A stretch of 64,000 nucleotides of DNA from Burkholderia pseudomultivorans (GCF_001718415.1 NZ_CP013378.1:4464001-4528000), one strand, 5' to 3'; shown: positions 35,284-48,796, counted from the stretch's first letter. Program-made: numbers and translations. Notes: a model not told the origin generated them from the sequence alone.

Positions 35284-35515
35284 GTCAGATCGCTCCCTGC
35301 CGCCCCTGGCGGGCCGACGCCCCGCGGCGGGGCAACGAGCGTAGCGAGTATGGGGATCGTTTCATGTTCAGCCTTGCAACAGTAGCGGCCCGACCGCCGG
35401 GCCTTCGGCGCGTCGCAGCGCGGCGCCGGGCAAGCGGGCATTGTAGCAGGCCGGTCATGCCGGGCCGGCGACGGGGGACCTGCGCGGCCGCCGCCGGTCT
35501 TGCGCGGAACGCGGC

Positions 35516-36472
35516 CTACGCGGCCGCACGCTCCAGCGCGTCGATGAACATCGCGGCGACGTCGAAGCCCGTCTGCTCCATGATTTCGCGGAAACACGTC
35601 GGGCTCGTGACGTTCACCTCGGTCAGCCAGTCGCCGATCGCATCGAGGCCGACCAGCAGCAGCCCGCGCGACGCGAGCACCGGGCCGAGCGCCGCGGCGA
35701 TCTCGCGATCGCGTTCGGTCAGCGGCTGCGCGACGCCGAGCCCGCCCGCGGCGAGATTGCCGCGCACCTCGCTGCCCTGCGGAATCCGCGCGAGCGAATA
35801 CGGCACCGGCTCGCCGCCGATCAGCAGGATGCGCTTGTCGCCGGCCTTGATCTCGGGAATGAATTTCTGCGCCATCACCGAGCGCGTGCCGTCGTGGCTC
35901 AGCATCTCGATGATCGAGCCGAGGTTCATGCCGTCCGGCTTCACGCGGAACACGCCCATCCCGCCCATGCCGTCGAGCGGCTTCAGGATCACGTCGCCGT
36001 GCTCGGCGTGGAACGCGCGCAGCCGCTTCGCGTCGCGCGTGACCAGCGTGGGCGCGACGAACTGCGGGAACTCGCCGATCGCGAGCTTCTCCGAATGGTC
36101 GCGGATCGACTGCGCGCGGTTGAACACGCGCGCGCCCGCGCGCTCGGCCAGTTCGAGCAGCCAGGTCGAGGTCACGTACTCCATGTCGAACGGCGGATCC
36201 TTGCGCATCAGCACCGCGCCGAACGATTCGAGGCGGCGCGCATCGACGGGCCCCGCTTCGTACCAGGTCTCGCGATGCAGGTCGTCCAGTTCGCCGACGA
36301 AGGTGATGCGCCGCACGTCGGCCTCGACGGCCGAGCCCGTCCATGCGAGCTGCCGCGGCTCGCACGCGTAGATCGCATGCCCGCGCCGCGCGGCCTCCGC
36401 CATCATCGCGTAGGTCGAATCCTTGTAGATCTTGAAGCGCTCGAGCGGGTCGGCGATAAAGAGAATGTCCAT
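35516..36472 (-). CDS. gshB: Glutathione synthase
   Basis: A 318-residue ATP-grasp ligase that joins gamma-glutamylcysteine and glycine. Typical segments are [45 protein letters not shown] (ATP-binding loop), [16 protein letters not shown] and [12 protein letters not shown] near the end. Length matches E. coli GshB. It is 27 bases downstream of gshA, so both steps of glutathione synthesis are co-transcribed. Confidence 0.97.
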   Translation of the reverse strand: MDILFIADPLERFKIYKDSTYAMMAEAARRGHAIYACEPRQLAWTGSAVEADVRRITFVGELDDLHRETWYEAGPVDARRLESFGAVLMRKDPPFDMEYVTSTWLLELAERAGARVFNRAQSIRDHSEKLAIGEFPQFVAPTLVTRDAKRLRAFHAEHGDVILKPLDGMGGMGVFRVKPDGMNLGSIIEMLSHDGTRSVMAQKFIPEIKAGDKRILLIGGEPVPYSLARIPQGSEVRGNLAAGGLGVAQPLTERDREIAAALGPVLASRGLLLVGLDAIGDWLTEVNVTSPTCFREIMEQTGFDVAAMFIDALERAAA

Positions 36473-36499
36473 GCGGGTCCTGTACGTAGCGAAGGTCCG

Positions 36500-37789
36500 T
36501 TACACCTGGATGGCTTCGGGATCGGTCTTTTCCAGTTCGATCGACGACGCGATCAGCGACAGCCGCGCGACGACGCCGTACATGTAGAAGCGGTTCGGCG
36601 GCGCGGCGCCGGGCTTCGCGCCGGCATCGGGCAGCGCGGTGTGCTCGAAGCCGAGCGGCACGTAGTGCATGCCGGGCGCGTTCAGGTTCTGGTCGCGCTC
36701 GCGGCCGCCGTGCGTGCGGTAGAAGCCGCCGACCACGTAGCGGTCGATCATGTATACAACGGGCTCCGCGACTTCGTCGCCGACGCGCTCGAACGTATAC
36801 ACGCCTTCCTGCACGATCACGTCGCGCACCGCGAGGCCGGCCTTCGACTCGGCCATCTGCGCGCGCTCGGCCTTCGACAGGCGGCCGATCTCGGCCGCGT
36901 CGTGCACGGTCATCACGCCGCGCCCGGCGGTGCCCGCATCGGCCTTCACGACCACGTAAGGCTTCTCGCTGATGCCGTATTCGCGGTACTTGCGCGCGAT
37001 CTTCTTCAGCACGCCGTCGATCGCGTCGGCGAGCGCCTGCTCGCCTTCATGCGCCTGCCAGTCGACGCCCTCGACGTGCGCGAAATACGGATTCACCATC
37101 CACGGATCGACGCCGACCATCTTCGCGAACTTCTTCGCGACGTCGTCGTAGCACGAGAAGTGCGTCGACTTGCGGCGCACGGCCCAGCCCGCGTGCAGCG
37201 GCGGCAGCAGGTACTGTTCGTGCAGGTTTTCCAGCACGGCCGGAATGCCGGCCGACAGGTCGTTGTTCAGCAGGATCGAGCACGGATCGAAGTTCTTCAG
37301 GCCGAGGCGGCGCTGCGAACGCTCGAGCGGTTCGAGCACGATCTTCTGGCCGTCGGCGAGCGTGATCGGCGTGATGTCGGTGATGCTCGGGTCGAGCGAG
37401 CCGAAGCGCACGTTCAGGCCGGCCTGGCGCATGATCGTCGCGAGCCGCGCGACGTTTTCCAGATAGAACGCGTTGCGGGTCGGCAGCTCGGGAATCACGA
37501 GCAGGTTCTTCGCGTCCGGGCAGATCTTCTCGATCGCGGCCATCGCGGCCTGCACCGCGAGCGGCAGCACTTCGGACGGCAGATTGTTGAACGCGCCGGG
37601 AAACAGGTTCGCGTCGACGGGCGCCAGCTTGAAGCCGGCATTGCGCAGGTCCACCGAACAATAGAACGGCGGCGTGTGTTCCTGCCATTCGAGCCTGAAC
37701 CAGCGTTCGATCGCAGGCGTCGCGTCGAGGATCTTCTGCTCGAGTTCGAGCAGCGGACCGTTCAACGCGGTAACGAGGTGGGGAACCAT
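36500..37789 (-). CDS. gshA: Glutamate-cysteine ligase (GshA, ATP-grasp-like type)
   Basis: A 429-residue glutamate-cysteine ligase of the type found in Beta- and some Gammaproteobacteria, unrelated to E. coli GshA in sequence. It makes gamma-glutamylcysteine, the committed step of glutathione synthesis. Segments such as SVDLRNAGFKLAPVDANLFPG, FYLENVARLA and KPYVVVKADAGTAGRGVMT (nucleotide-binding) are characteristic. It is the first gene of gshA-gshB; the start at 37789 precedes MVPHLVTALNGP. Confidence 0.94.
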   Translation of the reverse strand: MVPHLVTALNGPLLELEQKILDATPAIERWFRLEWQEHTPPFYCSVDLRNAGFKLAPVDANLFPGAFNNLPSEVLPLAVQAAMAAIEKICPDAKNLLVIPELPTRNAFYLENVARLATIMRQAGLNVRFGSLDPSITDITPITLADGQKIVLEPLERSQRRLGLKNFDPCSILLNNDLSAGIPAVLENLHEQYLLPPLHAGWAVRRKSTHFSCYDDVAKKFAKMVGVDPWMVNPYFAHVEGVDWQAHEGEQALADAIDGVLKKIARKYREYGISEKPYVVVKADAGTAGRGVMTVHDAAEIGRLSKAERAQMAESKAGLAVRDVIVQEGVYTFERVGDEVAEPVVYMIDRYVVGGFYRTHGGRERDQNLNAPGMHYVPLGFEHTALPDAGAKPGAAPPNRFYMYGVVARLSLIASSIELEKTDPEAIQV

Positions 37790-37940
37790 GAATCACTCGC
37801 GAGCGGGAGAATGAAGATTGTAGAGCAATTGCCTTGCCCATTTGGGGATTGTTCCCGCCTTCACAAGGATATGGAGGAAGTTTCTGGCTATTGACCCGAT
37901 AGCGTGCAGGGTTATCCGCTGCGGGGCCGCGCTGCAGGAG

Positions 37941-37965
37941 AAAAAAAACCCGCCGGGAGGCGGGT
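37941..37965 (-). terminator. Rho-independent terminator of amtB
   Basis: ACCCGCC/GGCGGGT (37948-37954 with 37959-37965) with a GGGA loop is followed on the minus strand by T's (complement of the A-run from 37941). It lies 67 bases past the amtB stop. The rest of the 242-base gap up to gshA holds nothing else I can support. Confidence 0.88.
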
Positions 37966-38031
37966 CGAAGTCGCTGCGCTCATTCGGAGCGGGCGTCGTC
38001 GTCGCGACCGCCCGCCGTACATCCTTGTCGC

Positions 38032-39540
38032 TTATTCGACATGCTCGCCGTGCAGGATCACGTCGAGGCCTTCGCGCTCCTCTTCTTCCGTCACGCGCAG
38101 GCCGATCGTCAGGTCGATCAGCTTCAGCAGCACGAAGCTCAGCACGCCGCTGTAGACGAGCGTGATCAGCACGCCCTTGGCCTGCAGCAGCAGGCTGCCG
38201 TCGGCGCCGCCGATGTCCTTGACCGCGAACACGCCGGTCAGCAGTGCGCCGAGAATCCCGCCCACGCCGTGCACGCCGAACGCGTCGAGCGAATCGTCGT
38301 AGCCGAGCTTCGACTTGAGCCAGGTCGCCGACCAGAAGCAGACGACGCCCGCCGCGATACCGATCACGAGCGCGCCCGCCACGCCGACGAAGCCGGCCGC
38401 CGGCGTGATCGCGACCAGACCCGCGACCGCACCCGACACGATGCCGAGCACCGAAGGCTTGCCCTTCGCGACCCATTCGGCAAACATCCAGCCGAGCGCC
38501 GCGCAGGCCGTCGCGACCTGCGTCGTCAGCATCGCGAAGCCGGCACGGCCGTCAGCCGCGACTGCCGAACCCGCGTTGAAGCCGAACCAGCCGACCCACA
38601 GCATCGAGCCGCCGATCATCGTCAGCACCAGGTTGTGCGGCGCCATCGATTCGCGGCCGTAGCCGACGCGCTTGCCGAGCACGAGGCACGACATCAGGCC
38701 TGCGATGCCGGCGTTGATGTGCACCACGGTGCCGCCCGCGAAGTCGAGCACGCCGTCGGCCGACAGCCAGCCGGTCGGCTCCCACACCATGTGCGCGATC
38801 GGCACATAGACGATCAGCGACCAGAGCGTCATGAACACCAGCATCGCCGAGAACTTCATGCGGTCGGCGAACGCACCGCAGATCAGCGCCGGCGTGATGA
38901 TCGCGAAGGTCATCTGGTAGACGAAGTAGACCGATTCCGGAATCGTCGTCGCGAGATGGCTGACGGTCAGCGTCGTCGCCTTGTCGCCCTTGATGTAGTT
39001 CATGCCGTGCAGGAACACGCGCGACAGGCCGCCGATGAAGCCGTTGCCCGGCGTGAACGCGAGGCTGTAGCCGACCACCGTCCACAGCACCGTGATCAGC
39101 GCGGTGATCGCGAAGCTCTGCATCACGGTCGCCAGCACGTTCTTCTTGCGCACCATGCCTGCGTAGAACAGCGCGAGGCCGGGAATCGTCATGAACAGCA
39201 CGAGCGCGGTGGACGTCAGCATCCACGCGGTGTCGCCCGCGCTGATCTTCGACGAATCGACCGAGAACGGCGCGGTCGGTGCGGCGGGCGCGGCCGCGGC
39301 GGCAGCCGATGCATCGGCCGGAGCCGAAGCGGCAGCCGAAGCCGGCGCGGCGGCGGCGGCCGAAGCGTCGGGCGCGGCGGAGGCCGTGGCCGCGGGTGCG
39401 GCGGCGGCCGACGCATCGGGCGCCGAAGCGGCAGGCGCGGACGCAGCCGCAGCGGACGCCGCGTCGTCCGCGAGCGCGGGGCCGACACCGGCCGCGATCA
39501 GCGAGCCGGCCATCAGCAGGGACATCAGAACTTTGCGCAT
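38032..39540 (-). CDS. amtB: Ammonium transporter AmtB with long N-terminal Ala-rich extension
   Basis: A 502-residue Amt channel. After a signal peptide (1-24, VGPALA) comes a low-complexity Ala/Ser/Pro/Asp stretch (about 25-92), then the Amt core of eleven helices starting ISAGDTAWML. The core holds the phenylalanine-gate and twin-His regions (VVHINAGIAGL, DAFGVHGVGGILGA) and IPGLALFYAGMVRKKN. The extension faces the periplasm and is absent from E. coli AmtB. It lies 32 bases after glnK, so expression follows nitrogen limitation and GlnK can block the channel. Confidence 0.96.
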   Translation of the reverse strand: MRKVLMSLLMAGSLIAAGVGPALADDAASAAAASAPAASAPDASAAAAPAATASAAPDASAAAAAPASAAASAPADASAAAAAAPAAPTAPFSVDSSKISAGDTAWMLTSTALVLFMTIPGLALFYAGMVRKKNVLATVMQSFAITALITVLWTVVGYSLAFTPGNGFIGGLSRVFLHGMNYIKGDKATTLTVSHLATTIPESVYFVYQMTFAIITPALICGAFADRMKFSAMLVFMTLWSLIVYVPIAHMVWEPTGWLSADGVLDFAGGTVVHINAGIAGLMSCLVLGKRVGYGRESMAPHNLVLTMIGGSMLWVGWFGFNAGSAVAADGRAGFAMLTTQVATACAALGWMFAEWVAKGKPSVLGIVSGAVAGLVAITPAAGFVGVAGALVIGIAAGVVCFWSATWLKSKLGYDDSLDAFGVHGVGGILGALLTGVFAVKDIGGADGSLLLQAKGVLITLVYSGVLSFVLLKLIDLTIGLRVTEEEEREGLDVILHGEHVE

Positions 39541-39572
39541 CTTGGGTTTCCTCTTGTCGCTCGTCTTGTTTG

Positions 39573-40142
<570 letters not shown>

Positions 40143-40232
40143 TCACCCATGCGGGCGCCATGCCCGGAATCCGCGCTTCGGACGCACCAATTCCGGTCAT
40201 GCGTGCATCATGGGCACGTATGCAACTGAAGA

Positions 40233-40249
40233 TGCACATTTTTTGTGCA
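40233..40249. promoter_or_regulatory. NtrC-like dyad between glnK and ubiK
   Basis: TGCAC-N7-GTGCA (40233-40237 and 40245-40249) has the spacing of NtrC binding sites. It is about 275-290 bp upstream of the glnK start site and 16 bases before the ubiK ATG. The remaining 39912-40264 gap contains a GTCCC/GGGAC inverted repeat at about 40124-40140 and no gene. Confidence 0.5.
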
Positions 40250-40264
40250 AGGAAGGGGAATCAC

Positions 40265-40516
40265 ATGAAGCAACCCAGCGACGTTTTCAACGATCTGCAG
40301 TCGCGCGTCAGCGACCTGCTGAAAAACTCGCCGGCCAAGGATGTCGAGCGCAACGTGAAGGCCATGCTGTCGCAAGGCTTCTCGAAGCTCGATCTCGTCA
40401 CGCGCGAGGAATTCGATACGCAGGCCCAGGTGCTCGCCCGCACCCGCGTGCGCCTCGAGGAACTCGAAAAGCGCGTGGCGGAACTCGAGCAGAAGCTCGC
40501 AGCGCCCCAGGCCTGA
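40265..40516 (+). CDS. ubiK: UbiK/YqiC family (BMFP) accessory factor
   Basis: An 83-residue protein matching the BMFP/UbiK family: an N-terminal amphipathic part (MKQPSDVFNDLQSRVSDLLKN) and a C-terminal coiled coil (RTRVRLEELEKRVAELEQKL, about 56-79). UbiK proteins trimerise at the membrane and help the late steps of ubiquinone synthesis with UbiJ. AAGGAAGGGG lies just before the start. The place next to comM is seen in related genomes. Confidence 0.88.
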   Translation: MKQPSDVFNDLQSRVSDLLKNSPAKDVERNVKAMLSQGFSKLDLVTREEFDTQAQVLARTRVRLEELEKRVAELEQKLAAPQA

Positions 40517-40540
40517 CGCCCCCACCCGACCGACAGGTCC

Positions 40541-40569
40541 GGGCCGGGCCGCCCCGCGCGGCCCGGCCC
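40541..40569 (+). terminator. GC-rich hairpin after ubiK
   Basis: GGGCCGGGCCG (40541-40551) pairs perfectly with CGGCCCGGCCC (40559-40569) around a 7-base loop, 24 bases past the ubiK stop. No T-run follows. The rest of the gap to comM (226 bases in all) holds short pyrimidine-rich direct repeats (CGTTGTTCC twice) and no gene. Confidence 0.45.
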
Positions 40570-40742
40570 GCCACCCGGAAGTCGCCCCGCTGTTCCCCGT
40601 CGTACCTCGCTCTTCGTAGTTCGTTGTTCCGCAGTCCCTCGTTGTTCCCCGCGCCACGCCGGCAAGCGCGCTCCGAATCCTCAGCCCTCCGCGGCTCGCG
40701 GCCCCCAACGGCCGCCGCCCGACCGTATACAGGAGCCTTGCC

Positions 40743-42365
40743 ATGTCGCTCGCCGTGGTGCGCAGCCGTGCGCCGGCGGCCGGCCGCGCGCCGGACGTCA
40801 CCGTCGAAGTCCATCTCGCCAACGGCTTGCCGTCGTTCTCGATCGTCGGCCTGCCCGATCTCGAAGTCCGCGAAAGCCGCGAGCGCGTGCGCGCCGCGCT
40901 GCAGAACTGCGGATTCGAATTCCCGGTGCGGCGCATCACCGTCAATCTCGCGCCCGCCGACCTGCCGAAGGAGTCGGGCCGCTTCGACCTGCCGATCGCG
41001 CTCGGCATCCTCGCCGCGAACGGCCAGATCCCGGCCGACGCGCTGGCCGGCCGCGAATTCGCGGGCGAGCTGTCGCTGACCGGCGCACTGCGGCCGATGC
41101 GCGGCGCGTTCGCGATGGCGTGCGGCGTGGCGCGCGACTGGCAGGCGGCGGACCGCGACGCCGATTCCGGCCTGCGCGGCGGCATCGCGCCCGATCCGGG
41201 CGGCGCGTGGGGAATCGGCCCGGACGCCGGCGCCGCATCGCGCGCGCCCGAACTGTACCTGCCGCTCGCCAGCGCCGCCGAGGCCGCGCTCGTGCCGGGC
41301 GTCACCGTATTCGGCGCACCCGACCTGCCCGCGCTGTGCGCGCACCTCGCCGGTGCGCCGGACGGGCGGCTTGCGCCCGTCGACGCGCCGTGCCTCGACG
41401 GGCTGCCGGTGCCGGCCGCGCCCGATCTCGCTGACGTGGTCGGCCAGCGCAGCGCGCGACGCGCACTCGAAGTCGCCGCCGCGGGCGGCCACCACATGCT
41501 GATGGTCGGGCCGCCGGGCGCCGGCAAGTCGATGCTGGCCGCGCGGCTGCCGGGGCTGCTGCCGCCGATGACCGACGACGAGGCGCTGAGCTCGGCCGCG
41601 CTGCTGTCGGCGAGCCGCCTCGGCTTCTCGCCCGCGCAGTGGCGTCGGCGCCCATTCCGGTCGCCGCATCATTCGTCGAGCGCCGCCGCGCTGGTCGGCG
41701 GCCGCAATCCGCCGCAGCCGGGCGAGATCACGCTCGCGCATCTCGGCGTGCTGTTTCTCGACGAGTTGCCCGAATTCGACCGGCACGTGCTGGAAATGCT
41801 GCGCGAGCCGCTCGAAGCCGGCCGCATCACGATCTCGCGCGCGGCGCAGCAGGCCGATTTCCCGGCCGCATGCCAGCTGATCGCCGCGATGAACCCGTGC
41901 CCGTGCGGCTGGCTCGGCGATCCGTCCGGCCGCTGCCGCTGCTCGCCCGAGGTCGCCGCGCGCTACCTGCGCAAGCTGTCGGGGCCGCTGCTCGACCGCA
42001 TCGACATCCAGATCGAGCTGCCGGCGCTGTCGCCGGCCGAACTGGCGGCCCGCCTGTCGACGCCGGGCGAGCCGAGCGCCGCGGTCGCCGCGCGCGTCGC
42101 GCAGGCGCGGGCGCGCCAGCTCGCCCGGCAGGGCAAGACCAACCACATGCTGAGCGGGCGCGAGACCGACGCGCTGTGCCGGCCGACCGACGAAGGCGAA
42201 CGGCTGCTGCGCGAGGCCGGCGAGCGCTTCGGCTGGTCCGCGCGCGCGTATTACCGTGTCCTGAAGGTCGCGCGGACGATCGCCGACCTGAACGGCGACC
42301 CGCTGCCGACGGCCGCGCAGATCGCGGAGGCGATCCGTTATCGGCGGGCGCTGGCGCCGCCTTGA
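40743..42365 (+). CDS. comM: YifB/ComM family Mg-chelatase-like AAA+ ATPase
   Basis: A 540-residue ComM protein, a hexameric branch-migration helicase that helps integrate DNA taken up by natural transformation. An N-terminal Lon-like domain (VEVHLANGLPSFSIVGLPDLEV) precedes the AAA+ core: Walker A GPPGAGKSM at about residue 257, Walker B GVLFLDELPEF, FRSPHHSSSAAAL. A CPCGWLGDPSGRCRCSP zinc-like segment follows. A Pro/Gly/Ala/Asp-rich insertion (about 140-165) is longer than in E. coli YifB. The start at 40743 has AGGAG upstream. Confidence 0.94.
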   Translation: MSLAVVRSRAPAAGRAPDVTVEVHLANGLPSFSIVGLPDLEVRESRERVRAALQNCGFEFPVRRITVNLAPADLPKESGRFDLPIALGILAANGQIPADALAGREFAGELSLTGALRPMRGAFAMACGVARDWQAADRDADSGLRGGIAPDPGGAWGIGPDAGAASRAPELYLPLASAAEAALVPGVTVFGAPDLPALCAHLAGAPDGRLAPVDAPCLDGLPVPAAPDLADVVGQRSARRALEVAAAGGHHMLMVGPPGAGKSMLAARLPGLLPPMTDDEALSSAALLSASRLGFSPAQWRRRPFRSPHHSSSAAALVGGRNPPQPGEITLAHLGVLFLDELPEFDRHVLEMLREPLEAGRITISRAAQQADFPAACQLIAAMNPCPCGWLGDPSGRCRCSPEVAARYLRKLSGPLLDRIDIQIELPALSPAELAARLSTPGEPSAAVAARVAQARARQLARQGKTNHMLSGRETDALCRPTDEGERLLREAGERFGWSARAYYRVLKVARTIADLNGDPLPTAAQIAEAIRYRRALAPP

Positions 42366-42697
42366 GGCGCCACTTTGGACAAAATTCGCCTGTCAAGACT
42401 TGACTTATGCACAATTCCACGCATCCAGCCCCGAATCGAGGCGCTTCGCGCACTGTCCGAAGTCAAATTCGCATCCCTTTGTTTTTATTGAATTTTCTGG
42501 AAACCCGGACAAACGCCCAAACGGGCCGGAGGGCCGCCCGGTCTGGCTTCGCGGCCGATTCGGGCGATCTTTCCACAAAGTTATCCACATCCGCTGTGGA
42601 TAGCTGAAAAACCCCCGCAAAATCCGGCGATTAGCACCGAAAGTTGCGAATGAACTTTCAGTTGTCACATTGGGTCAGAGCGCCCTCGCCGCCGCCA
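42366..42697. other. Non-coding stretch with DnaA-box-like sequences
   Basis: This 332-base gap is AT-richer than its surroundings and has no credible gene. It contains the DnaA-box sequences TTATGCACA (42405-42413) and TTATCCACA (42581-42589), and TGTGGATAG (42595-42603), the reverse of CTATCCACA, one mismatch from consensus. The last two face each other over 5 bases. A perfect 13-base palindrome GTCAAG-A-CTTGAC (42392-42404) abuts the first box. Confidence 0.6.
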
Positions 42698-43270
42698 TCA
42701 GTCGAGCTTGAACGAGCCGAAGAACTGGTCGAGCTGCTCCTGCGCGAGCGGCCCGTCGGCGATCACCACCGCCTGATAGGCATGCCGGCCGCGCGCCACG
42801 AAGCGCGCGACGATCGTCTTGCGCGCGCGATCGCCGCCGGCCGCCGCGCCGGCGACCCGCAGCTCGATCCCGTTCACCGCGCCGCCGGCGGCGAGCGGCA
42901 CGGACACGGCGGCCATCTGCGGCGCGCCTTCGAGGTTGCGCGACAGCCCCGTGCGCAGGAAGTCGAGCGCGGCCCGGCGCGTGTCGTCGCGGTCGTCGGG
43001 CAGCGTCAGCGAGCCGACCGCGAACACCGCGCCGTCCACGTGCGCGGCCTGCATCCGCATCGGCATCGACGCGCCGCCGACCGTGACGGGATGGTCCTCG
43101 ACGGTCGGCTTGGCGGGCAGGTCGATCGTATAGCCGGCGTCGTTGTGCAGCGTGCGCCAGTCGAATGACGGCGTGCAGGCGGCCAGCGCGACGCTTGCGC
43201 ACGCGAGTGCGGCGAAGCGCCGCAGCGGGGTGAAAAAGGGACGCAACGAATCGGCGAATTCCTTCGGCAT
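42698..43270 (-). CDS. Hypothetical lipoprotein
   Basis: A 190-residue protein with a lipoprotein signal: RRFAALACASVALAAC puts the lipidated Cys at 32. The mature part begins TPSFDWRTLHNDAGYTIDLPAKP and looks like a single alpha-beta domain seen in many Burkholderia lipoproteins of unknown function. No catalytic motif is evident. It is alone on the minus strand between comM and the TlpA-like gene. Function unknown. Confidence 0.75.
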   Translation of the reverse strand: MPKEFADSLRPFFTPLRRFAALACASVALAACTPSFDWRTLHNDAGYTIDLPAKPTVEDHPVTVGGASMPMRMQAAHVDGAVFAVGSLTLPDDRDDTRRAALDFLRTGLSRNLEGAPQMAAVSVPLAAGGAVNGIELRVAGAAAGGDRARKTIVARFVARGRHAYQAVVIADGPLAQEQLDQFFGSFKLD

Positions 43271-43432
43271 GGCGCGGGTCGGGCAGGCAAAACGCCCATT
43301 ATGCGTCGAACGCGGGGAGCGGGATGCGCGGCGGCCACCGATGCACGCGCCGCATTCGCGCTAAAATAGACGCCGAATTTCGCCGTCCTTTGTATCGCTT
43401 CGCGTCATCGACCGACTCCGAGAGCCCCGCAG

Positions 43433-43966
43433 ATGAACAACACGCCTCCCGCCCAGGGCCGCAGCCCCGTCCGCTACATCGCCGCCGCCGTCATCGTCGC
43501 GGCCATCGCCGTCGCGGGCTTTTTTGCGTTCAATGGCAAGTCCAGCGTGCCGGACGCGACGTTCACGCTGCTGTCGGGCCAGAAGGTGTCGACGGCCGGC
43601 GACCTGAAGGGCAAGGTCTACCTCGTGAATTTCTGGGCGACGAGCTGCGCGACCTGCATGCAGGAAATGCCGCAGATGGTCGAGACCTATAACCGCTTCA
43701 AGGGCCAGGGGCTGGAATTCGTCGCGGTCGCGATGAACTACGATCCGCCGATGTACGTCGCGAACTACGCGCAGACGCGCCAGCTGCCGTTCAAGGTCGC
43801 GCTCGACGACGGCAGCGTCGCCAAACAGTTCGGCAACGTGCAGCTCACGCCGACGACCTTCGTCGTCGACAAGGACGGCAAGATCCTGAAGCGCTACGTC
43901 GGCGCACCGCAGTTCGCGGAACTCGACGCGCTGCTCAAGAAGGCGCTCGGCGGCAACGCGGCCTGA
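43433..43966 (+). CDS. TlpA-like thiol-disulfide oxidoreductase
   Basis: A 177-residue membrane-anchored thioredoxin-fold protein. One TM helix (about 14-34) precedes a periplasmic domain with active site WATSCATC (Cys72, Cys75) and the cis-Pro segment LTPTTFVVDKDG. The CATC dipeptide differs from thioredoxin (GP) and is found in TlpA/ResA-type proteins that reduce apocytochromes or copper chaperones. The substrate is not evident from context. A terminator follows. Confidence 0.9.
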   Translation: MNNTPPAQGRSPVRYIAAAVIVAAIAVAGFFAFNGKSSVPDATFTLLSGQKVSTAGDLKGKVYLVNFWATSCATCMQEMPQMVETYNRFKGQGLEFVAVAMNYDPPMYVANYAQTRQLPFKVALDDGSVAKQFGNVQLTPTTFVVDKDGKILKRYVGAPQFAELDALLKKALGGNAA

Positions 43967-44004
43967 GCACCCGGCCAGAACGCGCAAGACACGCGCCCGC
44001 GCCA

Positions 44005-44048
44005 CGGACCGCACGACCGGACACCCGGTTCTGCGGTCCGTTTGCTTT

Positions 44049-44049
<1 letters not shown>
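44005..44049 (+). terminator. Terminator of the TlpA-like gene
   Basis: CGGACCGCA/TGCGGTCCG (44005-44013 with 44032-44040) encloses an inner ACCGG/CCGGT stem and is followed by TTTGCTTTT. It runs into the 3' end of the convergent dctD. Confidence 0.75.
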
Positions 44050-45404
<1,355 letters not shown>

Positions 45405-45504
45405 CGTATTTCCTTGCTCCTGGCGGGCCGCGCGGCAGCGTCGCGCACGCGGCGTCGTTGATGCCGGTCGGGCCGCGATCGGTCGGGCCGCGGCGAACCC
45501 GCGC

Positions 45505-47400
<1,896 letters not shown>

Positions 47401-47506
47401 GGTCGAGACTTCCTGGCGATGCGGATCGCCTATTGTGTCATAGGCCTCCGGATCGCCGCCGCGCGGCGCGCCGCCCGCGGGCGGTGCCGCCTGCTCCTTC
47501 ATCGCG

Positions 47507-48796
47507 TCAGACGCCGGCCGTCTCGGTCGTCGCGACCTCGCCGCCGCCCTTCAGCGCCTGGCGCAGTTTCGCGCGGTCGAGTTCCTTCTCCCACGCCGAC
47601 ACGACGACCGTCGCGACGCCGTTGCCGACGATGTTGGTCAGCGCGCGGCACTCGCTCATGAAGCGGTCGATGCCGAGGATCAGCACCATGCCCGACAGCG
47701 GGATGGTCGGCACGACGGCGAGCGTCGCGGCGAGCGTGATGAAGCCCGCGCCGGTGACGCCGCTCGCGCCCTTCGAGGTCAGCATCGCGACCGCGAGCAG
47801 CGTGAGCTGCTGCATCCACGTCAGTTCGATGTTGGTCGCCTGCGCGATGAACAGCACGGCCATCGTCATGTAGATGTTGGTGCCGTCGAGGTTGAACGAA
47901 TAGCCGGTCGGCACCACGAGGCCGACCACCGAACGCGAGCAGCCGGCCTTCTCGAGCTTCTCCATCAGCTGCGGCAGCGCGGCTTCCGACGAGCTGGTGC
48001 CGAGCACGATCAGCAGTTCTTCCTTGATGTAGGACACGAAGCGGATGATCGAGAAGCCGGTGAAGCGCGCGATCGCGCCGAGCACGACGAGCACGAACAC
48101 GACGGAGGTCAGGTAGAACGTGCCGATCAGCTTGAGCAGCGGCACCAGCGAGCCGACGCCGTACTTGCCGATCGTGAACGCCATCGCGCCGAACGCGCCG
48201 ATCGGGGCGAGCTTCGTGACGATGTGCACGATGCCGAACAGCACGCGCGTGAGCCCGTCGATGAAGTCGGTGACGACCTTGCCGCGCTCGCCGAGGTGCG
48301 CGAGCACGCTGCCGAACAGCAGCGCGATCAGCAGGATCTGCAGGATCTCGCCCTGCGCGAACGCGTCGACCATCGTGTTCGGGATGATGTGCATCAGGAA
48401 ATCGACCGTCGACTGGCCGTGCGCCTTCGCCGCGTACGACGCGACGGCCTTGCCGTCGAGCGTCGCCGGATCGATGTTGAAGCCGACGCCCGGACGCAGG
48501 ATGTGCGTGGCCGCGAGGCCGAGCAGCAGCGCGAAGGTCGACACGATCTCGAAGTACAGCAGCGCCTTGCCGCCGACGCGCCCGACCTTCTTCATGTCCT
48601 CCATACCGGCGATGCCGGTCACGACCGTACAGAAGATGATCGGCCCGATCACCATCTTGATCAGCTTGATGAAGCCGTCGCCGAGCGGTTTCATCTCGGT
48701 GGCGAGCGACGGATAGTAGTGACCGAGGATCACGCCGACGACGATGGCGAAGATCACCTGCACATAGAGCACTTTGTAGATGGGTTTCTTCTTCAC
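47507..48796 (-). CDS. dctA: C4-dicarboxylate:cation symporter DctA
   Basis: A 429-residue DAACS-family transporter for succinate, fumarate and malate. Family motifs are [21 protein letters not shown] (the serine-rich reentrant loop), [22 protein letters not shown] (substrate and Na site) and [21 protein letters not shown]. About eight helices and two hairpins are expected. It has a sigma-54 promoter nearly 200 bases upstream and its regulators directly downstream. Confidence 0.96.
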   Translation of the reverse strand: MKKKPIYKVLYVQVIFAIVVGVILGHYYPSLATEMKPLGDGFIKLIKMVIGPIIFCTVVTGIAGMEDMKKVGRVGGKALLYFEIVSTFALLLGLAATHILRPGVGFNIDPATLDGKAVASYAAKAHGQSTVDFLMHIIPNTMVDAFAQGEILQILLIALLFGSVLAHLGERGKVVTDFIDGLTRVLFGIVHIVTKLAPIGAFGAMAFTIGKYGVGSLVPLLKLIGTFYLTSVVFVLVVLGAIARFTGFSIIRFVSYIKEELLIVLGTSSSEAALPQLMEKLEKAGCSRSVVGLVVPTGYSFNLDGTNIYMTMAVLFIAQATNIELTWMQQLTLLAVAMLTSKGASGVTGAGFITLAATLAVVPTIPLSGMVLILGIDRFMSECRALTNIVGNGVATVVVSAWEKELDRAKLRQALKGGGEVATTETAGV

